DNA of 64,000 nt from assembly GCF_002896875.1 (NCBI RefSeq), contig NZ_CP023278.1, positions 124,001 through 188,000 of the forward strand, written 5' to 3'. The DNA comes from Nostoc sp. CENA543. GTDB taxonomy: Bacteria > Cyanobacteriota > Cyanobacteriia > Cyanobacteriales > Nostocaceae. Position 1 is the first letter of the stretch. The number at the start of each line of letters is the position of its first letter. The notes below the pieces were generated by a model, which saw only the letters and a program-made list of their open reading frames with translations, made no database searches and had not been told where the DNA came from. Shown here piece after piece: positions 54,139 through 61,293 of this stretch. A program made the position numbers and the translations under genes.

Positions 54139-55383
54139 ATGAATGTCAACTCATCCAGTGCATTATTGACAGTCCCGACAGGGGCATTACAGATTTCTGA
54201 TTTGTCGCCTGCTGATGTAGAAACAAAAGCAGAGGTTTATTTTTCTTTGGTAATTCCTACCTATAAAGAACGCGATAATATTCAAAACGTTGTCAGAGTT
54301 TTAACCCAGACACTGGATGAATATATTCCAGAAGACTACGAGTTAATTATCGTAGATGACGATAGTCCTGATTTGACTTGGGAATTAGCCCAATCTTTAA
54401 CTCACGAATATCCACAATTGCGGGTGATGCGGCGACAAGGGGAAAGGGGATTATCCTCAGCTGTGATTCGGGGTTGGCAAGTTGCTAGGGGTCAGGTTTT
54501 AGGTGTAATTGATGGAGATTTGCAGCATCCACCAGAAGTATTGACACAACTATTGTCGCAAATTTCCCAGGGAGCAGATATGGCAGTAGCTAGCCGTCAT
54601 GTGGATGGGGGTGGTGTGAGTCGTTGGAGTGCTATTAGACGTTTCTTATCCCGTGGCGCGCAGGTATTAGGTTTAATTATCTTACCAGGAGTATTGGGGA
54701 GAGTTTCTGACCCGATGAGTGGTTATTTTATGGTCAGACGCAGCAGCATTGCTGGGGCGATACTCAACCCTGTAGGTTATAAAATTCTGCTAGAAGTCAT
54801 TGGCAGGGGTAAGATCCAAAAGATTGCGGAAGTTGGCTATGTATTCTGTGAGCGCAAAGAAGGTGAAAGCAAGGTAACTTGGAAGCAATATGTCGAATAT
54901 ATTCACCATTTAATCCGATTACGTTTATCTACAGGTCGCCTGAAACACGTTAATCAGCTAGTAGCAAATTTTCCTGTGGGGCGATTTTTGCGGTTTGGCT
55001 TGGTGGGCTTAAGTGGGGTATTTGTCGATATGGCGGTGCTGTATTTACTCAGTGATCCTTCTACCTTGGGCTTACCGTTGACTCGCAGTAAAATTATTGC
55101 TGGGGAAATTGCCATCTTCAATAATTTCTTATGGAATGATGCTTGGACATTTGCGGATATCTCCGCAAGACAGCAACAATGGCATCAACGGTTAAAAAGA
55201 TTTTTAAAATTCAACGCGATTTGCTTGGCTGGGTTAATGTTGAATGTCTTAGTATTGAATGTGGTGTTTAATTTCTTAATTCGCAATCGCTATATTGCTA
55301 ACCTGATTGCGATCGCGATCGCCACTATCTGGAATTTCTGGGTAAACTTAAAACTCAGCTGGCGAGTTACTGACGTAAAATAA
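54139..55383 (+). CDS. Polyprenyl-phosphate glycosyltransferase (GT2) fused to GtrA domain
   Basis: The 414-residue protein has an N-terminal GT2 domain of the dolichol-phosphate-mannose synthase type: FSLVIPTYKERDNIQNVVRV, LIIVDDDSPDLTWELAQSL and IDGDLQHPPEVLTQLLS. The C-terminal ~130 residues form a four-helix GtrA domain (FGLVGLSGVFVDMAVLYLLS, IFNNFLWNDAWTFAD, CLAGLMLNVLVLNVVFNFLI). It should charge a polyprenyl phosphate with a sugar and flip it. The gene 62 bp downstream is a polyprenyl-dependent glycosyltransferase, the natural user of that sugar donor. Confidence 0.88.
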   Translation: MNVNSSSALLTVPTGALQISDLSPADVETKAEVYFSLVIPTYKERDNIQNVVRVLTQTLDEYIPEDYELIIVDDDSPDLTWELAQSLTHEYPQLRVMRRQGERGLSSAVIRGWQVARGQVLGVIDGDLQHPPEVLTQLLSQISQGADMAVASRHVDGGGVSRWSAIRRFLSRGAQVLGLIILPGVLGRVSDPMSGYFMVRRSSIAGAILNPVGYKILLEVIGRGKIQKIAEVGYVFCERKEGESKVTWKQYVEYIHHLIRLRLSTGRLKHVNQLVANFPVGRFLRFGLVGLSGVFVDMAVLYLLSDPSTLGLPLTRSKIIAGEIAIFNNFLWNDAWTFADISARQQQWHQRLKRFLKFNAICLAGLMLNVLVLNVVFNFLIRNRYIANLIAIAIATIWNFWVNLKLSWRVTDVK

Positions 55384-55444
55384 TCAGCGAACTTAAATCA
55401 ACGATGGAAGTCTAAGATATACAAATTGACACAAAAATTTATAG

Positions 55445-57169
55445 ATGCGTTTGTATAACTGGCACTCTACCATGACATCTCGTTGGTTTCATCCTCTGGT
55501 GCTGCTTTTGTGGTTCATCATCGGTCTGGGCTTACGTTTAACCAATCTTACAGCCAAGCCCCCTTGGACTGATGAATTTTCCACATTGGTGTTTAGCTTA
55601 GGTAATAGTTTTCTAGGAGTACCTCTAGATCAAGCGATCGCACCTGAGATATTATTACAACCACTGCAACCACAAGCCGCAGCCAGTCTCAATGATGTCT
55701 GGAAACACCTCAGCCACGAAACTAACCACCCCCCGATTTACTTTGCTTTATCCCATCTGTGGATGCAGTTATTTCCTACACAACAGGGCTTAGTCTCTCT
55801 TTGGGGGGCGCGATCTTTAGCAGCGATTTTGGGGGCTATTTCAATTCCGGCGATGTATATCTTCGGTTGGATTGTTTTTCGTTCTCGGATCGTAGCTCAT
55901 TTAGCGGCGGCGATGATGGCTGTCTCACCATACGCGATTTTTTTGGCGCAAGAAGCCCGTCATTACACCCTAGCCATCTTGTGGGTGATTGCTTCCCTCA
56001 CTTGCTTTGTGATTACCACACGCCACATCCAAAACCAAACACAGCTACCCATTCCTTTAGCATTGTCATGGGTAATCATTAATGCTTTGGGTATCGCCAC
56101 CCATTATTTCTTTGTGTTGACTCTGTGTACAGAAGGCTTAGTATTAATAGTTTTAGCTGGGCGCAAAATTCATAATAGCCCTAAAATATTTCCCAAAGTA
56201 TTTTTATCTCCCCCTTGGCGGCGCATCTATGCTGTGATTTTAGGTACGTTTATCACTGGTATAGTTTGGCTGCCAGTCTTTTTACAGAATAGCTATGGTG
56301 ATAAATTAACAGACTGGATACAACAACCCCGTGTAGGATTTGCCTGGATAAGTCCATTTTTTCAAGCTTTTGCTGCTTGGGTAACAATGTTGTACTTATT
56401 ACCAGTAGAATCGCCACAGTTATGGATTGTCATTGCTTCCGGTTTAGTGATGCTCATCTTTATAATTTGGGCTGCACCGATTTTCGTTAGGGGATTGAAA
56501 GTACAATTACAAACACCAGAGACGCAATTAGAAACACGGGTGTTAATGGGATTAGTGATAGGTGCGATCGCTCTATTTTTTGTGTTTACCTATTTCCTGG
56601 GGATAGACTTAACTAGAGGTGCGCGTTACAACTTTGTCTACTTCCCGGCTGTGATTGTTTTACTAGGTGCTAATTTAGCTGTCATTTGGCAAAATTTCCA
56701 GCAGAAAAAAGCCGTGATCTTAATTTGGCTGATGGGGTTTTTGAGTGCAATTACAGTTATCTGCAATCTGGGCTATCAAAAATACTATCGCCCCGATTTA
56801 TTTGTGAGCTTAATTCAACAAACATCTCAAGTTCCCGTACTCATTGCTACTACCCAAATTACTCACGTTCAAATCGGGGAAATGATGGGTATAGCTAGAG
56901 AATTCAGAATCAAAAATGTGACAAATCCTACACCATTATTTCTGTTAGCTCATCAAGATAAAGACATCAACACAGCTACTAAAACTCTAGAAAATACCCT
57001 TAATCAATTACCGCCTTCCTTTGATTTATGGCTGGTAAATTTTCATGCTCCTGTTGACGAAGCCGTCAAAAATTGTACAGCCAACAGCCAACCTTTACCG
57101 GCGATTAACGGTTATGAATCCAAAGTCTACCACTGCAAAACTAGTGCTAATTTGGATTTTGAGTTTTAG
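55445..57169 (+). CDS. GT39/ArnT-like membrane glycosyltransferase
   Basis: The 574-residue protein has about 11 TM helices and the acidic pair in the first outer loop (PPWTDEFSTLVFSLGN) that marks GT39/GT83/PMT-type transferases using polyprenyl-phosphate sugars. TM segments include PLVLLLWFIIGLGLRLTNL and AVILGTFITGIVWLPVF. The C-terminal soluble part (residues ~480-574) is Cys-poor. It follows the GT2-GtrA gene and is likely to receive its sugar. The tail-to-tail neighbour is the mcyH-like exporter gene. Confidence 0.85.
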   Translation: MRLYNWHSTMTSRWFHPLVLLLWFIIGLGLRLTNLTAKPPWTDEFSTLVFSLGNSFLGVPLDQAIAPEILLQPLQPQAAASLNDVWKHLSHETNHPPIYFALSHLWMQLFPTQQGLVSLWGARSLAAILGAISIPAMYIFGWIVFRSRIVAHLAAAMMAVSPYAIFLAQEARHYTLAILWVIASLTCFVITTRHIQNQTQLPIPLALSWVIINALGIATHYFFVLTLCTEGLVLIVLAGRKIHNSPKIFPKVFLSPPWRRIYAVILGTFITGIVWLPVFLQNSYGDKLTDWIQQPRVGFAWISPFFQAFAAWVTMLYLLPVESPQLWIVIASGLVMLIFIIWAAPIFVRGLKVQLQTPETQLETRVLMGLVIGAIALFFVFTYFLGIDLTRGARYNFVYFPAVIVLLGANLAVIWQNFQQKKAVILIWLMGFLSAITVICNLGYQKYYRPDLFVSLIQQTSQVPVLIATTQITHVQIGEMMGIAREFRIKNVTNPTPLFLLAHQDKDINTATKTLENTLNQLPPSFDLWLVNFHAPVDEAVKNCTANSQPLPAINGYESKVYHCKTSANLDFEF

Positions 57170-57211
57170 TGGCTGGTTAATCACATAGAAATGAGATTTT
57201 AGAATTCTTGA

Positions 57212-59032
57212 TTAGGACGTAATTTCAGAATCTTGGGAAGAATTATAAACAGTTGTTTTTTGATGACGATAATCGTTGACACTCAGAAGCTTCCAACTAG
57301 AATTTTCTGCAAGTTCTAGAACCCATTGATGATAATCAAGCAGACTTTCTCTATGTCCAACACTAATAAATGTTGTTTTCGTCTCTTGTAACTGTTGATA
57401 TAAATTCCCTTCATTCTTCAAGTCCAAAGCACTAGTTGCTTCATCTAAGATAGTAAAACTAGGATGAGTCACTAGTAGGCGTGCAAAAGCTAGGCGTTGT
57501 TGTTCTCCTAGTGATAATATGTTTTCCCAAGGCAGCTCAGTATCAAAACCATCAATTCGACTGAGCAAATTTTGCAGGTTCACTTTTTGCAATAGTTCTT
57601 TGAGTTCTGCATCGGTCATCTGACGATTTCTATTCGGATAAAGCAACTGTTCGCGCAAAGTTCCTAAAATAATGTAAGGACGTTGGGGTAAAAACAACAG
57701 GTCTTTGAGGGAAGGTCGCAACAGACGACCAGTTCCTGCATTCCACAAACCTGCGATCGCGCGCAACAGGGAACTTTTACCGCGACCACTAGGGCCGACA
57801 ATTAATAAACCTTCTCCCGGTTGAACAGACAATGATAAGTCTTCAACGATTACCTGCTCATAGTTAGGCGTTTGTAAGGTAACAGCCTCAAAAGCCAGAC
57901 GATTTTCTTCTATGGTTTTAATAGTGCTGACATTCTCCGGTTGTTTGGTAACAACTTCTAAAGCATCCGAGAAATAAGCTAAACGCTCAACATAACTCGA
58001 AAATCTTCCAGAGGTGCCAAATTCATCAATTAATGTTGCCAGACCATTAGCAAACATACTGCAAGCTATCACTGCTTGGTTAACTTGTCCAAAATCAATT
58101 TCACCTCGAATATAGGCCGGTGCAAATATTAAAAACGGAAATATTTGGATTACAGATCGATATCCTCTATTAAAAATATCTTTATTTTTTTCCCAATTAA
58201 TTTTACTCTCGGAATTTTTCAAGAGATTATTAAATCTGCGCTCAATTATATTTAATTCTTGGCTTTCTCCTTGGAAAAAAGCTATAGATTCAGCATGATT
58301 ACGAACATGAGTTAAGCTGTAGTTATAGCTGGCTTTAGATTCAAGTTCCTCTTGCGTAATCTTATCTAATTCTTGACTCAAAAAAACAGCAATCAGATTA
58401 CCTATAATAGTATAAGTAAGTAGAATCGCTACGGCTAGTTTGGAAATTGACCACAGAATTATTAAAAAAGTTGTCATTTCCAGGACTTTTTCCAACAAAG
58501 TAGCAGAAAAGTTTAGAGCAGTCCTGGCAATCGGTTCGATTTCTTGAGATAGACGTTGGTCGGGGTTATCAATAGCGGAGCTAAAATTGATTTTATAATA
58601 GGCGCGATTGCTAAAATATTTTTCTAAAATCTGCTGGTTGAGCCATTGATACCAATCAAGAGCAATTTTTTTTCTGACAAATTTAGAAAATCCTGTTAAG
58701 AGGGTGATTAAGAGTAGCCCAAAGACGTAAAGTGCTAAGGTCTTAAAAAATTTAGAAGTATCTTTATCTTGAACAATGACATCGATTAAATAGCGATCAA
58801 CAAAGCTATTAAAGGCAGTTATGCCTACCAGCCCAATTATTAATAAAATGAGGAAAAAAAGCATACCCCAGGCTTTAATCACATCTGAAAATGCTCTGCC
58901 ACTAGGATCTGTTGGAAACCAGTATGGGGCGGCGATCGCTTTTACAGCTTCCCAAAACTGAGTAAAATTAGCAAGGAAAGCAGTATTTTTTGAAGATTGA
59001 TTATAAATAACTTGATTTTGCATATTATACAT
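57212..59032 (-). CDS. mcyH: ABC exporter of the microcystin/nodularin cluster (McyH/NdaI type)
   Basis: The 606-residue half-transporter has a ~330-residue membrane domain with about six helices (AWGMLFFLILLIIGLVGITA, LALYVFGLLLITLLTGFSKF) like SbmA/YddA/ABCD-type exporters, followed by a nucleotide-binding domain: Walker A IVGPSGRGKSSL, signature SLGEQQRLAFARLL and Walker B FTILDEATSALD. McyH and NdaI have this architecture and about this length and are thought to export the toxin. The order mcyE-F-I-H supports the name. The gene is separated from mcyI by 400 bp and could have its own promoter. Met4 (MQNQVIYNQ) is an alternative start. Confidence 0.83.
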   Translation of the reverse strand: MYNMQNQVIYNQSSKNTAFLANFTQFWEAVKAIAAPYWFPTDPSGRAFSDVIKAWGMLFFLILLIIGLVGITAFNSFVDRYLIDVIVQDKDTSKFFKTLALYVFGLLLITLLTGFSKFVRKKIALDWYQWLNQQILEKYFSNRAYYKINFSSAIDNPDQRLSQEIEPIARTALNFSATLLEKVLEMTTFLIILWSISKLAVAILLTYTIIGNLIAVFLSQELDKITQEELESKASYNYSLTHVRNHAESIAFFQGESQELNIIERRFNNLLKNSESKINWEKNKDIFNRGYRSVIQIFPFLIFAPAYIRGEIDFGQVNQAVIACSMFANGLATLIDEFGTSGRFSSYVERLAYFSDALEVVTKQPENVSTIKTIEENRLAFEAVTLQTPNYEQVIVEDLSLSVQPGEGLLIVGPSGRGKSSLLRAIAGLWNAGTGRLLRPSLKDLLFLPQRPYIILGTLREQLLYPNRNRQMTDAELKELLQKVNLQNLLSRIDGFDTELPWENILSLGEQQRLAFARLLVTHPSFTILDEATSALDLKNEGNLYQQLQETKTTFISVGHRESLLDYHQWVLELAENSSWKLLSVNDYRHQKTTVYNSSQDSEITS

Positions 59033-59432
59033 CTTGCAAAAATAATTTTTTAGTATTATAAATTATTATGAAACTTTGTTTTCTATTTCATTAGTTATAG
59101 CTATAAAATAATAAAAATACATTATTAATATTGATACATATTTGAGCAAATTGATCATCTCAAAAGATAATTTTGCTATATTTCTCAAACAGAAATACAG
59201 CAAAATTATCTAATAATAATGTCAAGCCATTGCTTTTATTTTGGGGTAAAGAGTGCCTCTTATGTAGGTGTTATACTACAGTTAAAAAATCAAGTGTTTT
59301 AGGCATTTACAACTTAGATTTTTTCCCAAAAACTAAAACGTCAAGATTAAAAGCTGTTTTTCTTGCCCAGCGAGGTATATTAGCTAATTCATAGACGTTT
59401 TGATCATAACAGGTAATGAAGAACCTAAAAAA
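59033..59432. other. 400-bp gap between mcyH and mcyI
   Basis: AT-rich. A 73-codon plus-strand frame (59173-59394) has no ribosome site or recognisable domain and is probably chance or a remnant. It most likely holds the mcyH promoter. The bulk of the cluster is otherwise tightly packed, so this gap is distinctive. Confidence 0.45.
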
Positions 59433-60443
59433 TTATGAATTCCAAACTTCAGGATTGACGATGTAAGGCGGCTTCTCCCCCTGAAGCACTTGCAATATTT
59501 GATTAGCTGCGGAAAGTGCAGCAGCCATACCAGCTTCAGGTGTAACTCCAGCAAGATGAGGTGAGAAAATTACATTGTCAAACTCATACAAAGGATTATC
59601 GATAGCTGGAGGTTCTGGTTCAAACACATCAATTGCAGCTCCTGCTATCAATTTTTCGCGTATAGCTGTAACTAAATCTTCTTGGCGAACTACCTTCCCA
59701 CGAGATGTATTAATTAAAAACGCAGAGGGCTTCATTTTCTTAAAAGTTTCTAGAGCAAACATTTCACAAGTCTCATCAGTTAGCTCAGGATGCAAAGATA
59801 CAAAGTCAGATTCAGTAAGTAGGTAGTCTAAATCTTGTACTAAAGTTGCACTGACGGCTTCTGCTTTACTGCTTGGAACATAAGGATCGTATGCTAAAAC
59901 TCGCATCTGCAATGCTGTACTACAAATTTTCGCAACAGCACTACCAATTCTTCCCAAACCAACAATACCAAGGGTTTTTCCTTCTACTTGAATTGGTTGT
60001 ACCTGATTACGAATTAAATAGTTTCCTGCTTTGACACAGTGATTGAGAAAGGTTAGTTTTTTAGCAAGTGCTAAAATCATAGAAATTGTGTGTTCTGTCA
60101 CAGCAGTTGTTGACAAGCCAGGATTATTCACTACGACAATTCCCCGCTTTGTTGCAGCAGCAATATCAATTGCATCCGTGCCAAATCCAGAGGTACTAAT
60201 AACTTTTAAATTTTTTGCCAATCCAATTGCTTGGGCATCTAATTTTGTAGGATAACGAACAAATACGCCAGATACATCTTGAATAGCTTCATGTATTTGA
60301 TGCTGTGTTGGTTCTTTGATAATCTCGATATTAGTGTATTCTGAGAGTAGTTCTTCACCTATATCATCATACATTTTCCCAATTAAAAGAACCTTATGAT
60401 TTTTAGTCTTAATTGGGGAAGTTTGGGGGAAAATAGCTGTCAT
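59433..60443 (-). CDS. mcyI: D-2-hydroxyacid dehydrogenase of the cluster (McyI/NdaH type)
   Basis: The 336-residue enzyme is a D-3-phosphoglycerate-dehydrogenase homologue; McyI is 337 residues as I recall. It has the NAD-binding TLGIVGLGRIGSAVAKIC, catalytic Arg in NTSRGKVVRQED, Glu in AIDVFEPEPPAID and His in IFSPHLAGVTPEAG. McyI oxidises a 3-methylmalate-type substrate on the route to D-erythro-beta-methylaspartate, which is built into microcystin or nodularin. It starts 11 bp after the mcyF-like stop with an AAGG ribosome site, so the two are co-transcribed. Confidence 0.87.
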   Translation of the reverse strand: MTAIFPQTSPIKTKNHKVLLIGKMYDDIGEELLSEYTNIEIIKEPTQHQIHEAIQDVSGVFVRYPTKLDAQAIGLAKNLKVISTSGFGTDAIDIAAATKRGIVVVNNPGLSTTAVTEHTISMILALAKKLTFLNHCVKAGNYLIRNQVQPIQVEGKTLGIVGLGRIGSAVAKICSTALQMRVLAYDPYVPSSKAEAVSATLVQDLDYLLTESDFVSLHPELTDETCEMFALETFKKMKPSAFLINTSRGKVVRQEDLVTAIREKLIAGAAIDVFEPEPPAIDNPLYEFDNVIFSPHLAGVTPEAGMAAALSAANQILQVLQGEKPPYIVNPEVWNS

Positions 60444-60454
60444 GTTAATTAACC

Positions 60455-61252
60455 TTAATTTGTTTGATACAAAGATGTTTTAGACTCAAGATTTGATGAG
60501 TGAAATTGCTGTGATAATTTCATTGTTTCTGTCAGCAACTGATAATTAGATGAGGATGAATCTAATAACTGAAAAAAGTTTTCGGCTATGGTAGTTAAAG
60601 GGTCAATCGCTCGAATAGAATCAATGCCATTAAGCTTGAGATATTTGGCAAGAATATGAAATTCTGTACAACCAGAAATAAAAGAACGAGTATTGTATTT
60701 ATCTAATAGTTTTTGAACATCTTCAAGAATTGTTAGGGGGTTTTGTCCTCTTTTTAATACTTGAAAAATCATCTCGTGAATTAAGTGATAATCTTTTTCA
60801 TCTGGAGAAATAATCAGATTCGCAGCAGTACAACCTTGATCAAACAATTTTTTCTTGTAAGTACCTGAACCTGCAAGTAAAAGGGCAGGCTCATTATGTA
60901 TTTGCAGTTGTTGATCAGCAATTTTAATTAAAGAGATGACTTTATTAGTTTGATGCTCTGGGAGATGAGCCAAAGCATAATGAGCAGTACAACAACCAAT
61001 CACTATGCGGTCTACTAATTGATTGAGTTTTTCTAAATGTACCTGCACAAAATCAATGAATTCTCTTTCATTTCCGCTATGTACTGAAGTTGTGCGATCT
61101 GGTGCAGCAGGAAGTGAGAAAACAATAACGTTTGGTGCTTCTTGTTCGTTGTCGATATACTGGTTGTATTCGTAAATAGTTTTAAGAAATTCAACAGTAA
61201 CTACAGGCCCCATTCCGCCTAAAATTCCCAGCACTGGTAGTTTTTTATTCAT
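60455..61252 (-). CDS. mcyF: Aspartate/glutamate racemase of the cluster (McyF/NdaG type)
   Basis: The ~265-residue enzyme of the Asp/Glu racemase family has the N-terminal LPVLGILGGMGPVVTVEFLK and the two catalytic cysteines in RIVIGCCTAHYALAHLP and FISGCTEFHILAKYL. McyF supplies the D-acidic residue of the toxin, with activity shown for L-aspartate or glutamate in relatives. ATG 61252 is chosen because GGAGA lies 8 bp upstream; the longest frame would begin 7 codons earlier. It lies 41 bp after the NRPS stop. Assignment is backed by its neighbours. Confidence 0.87.
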   Translation of the reverse strand: MNKKLPVLGILGGMGPVVTVEFLKTIYEYNQYIDNEQEAPNVIVFSLPAAPDRTTSVHSGNEREFIDFVQVHLEKLNQLVDRIVIGCCTAHYALAHLPEHQTNKVISLIKIADQQLQIHNEPALLLAGSGTYKKKLFDQGCTAANLIISPDEKDYHLIHEMIFQVLKRGQNPLTILEDVQKLLDKYNTRSFISGCTEFHILAKYLKLNGIDSIRAIDPLTTIAENFFQLLDSSSSNYQLLTETMKLSQQFHSSNLESKTSLYQTN

Positions 61253-61293
61253 AATTTTTCTCCAAATTTGCAATTGTTTAGTTGTATCAATTA

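Noticed and set aside
59173-59394. 73-codon plus-strand ORF between mcyI and mcyH
   Set aside because: No ribosome site, domain or homologue recognised, with lopsided composition. Treated as chance.
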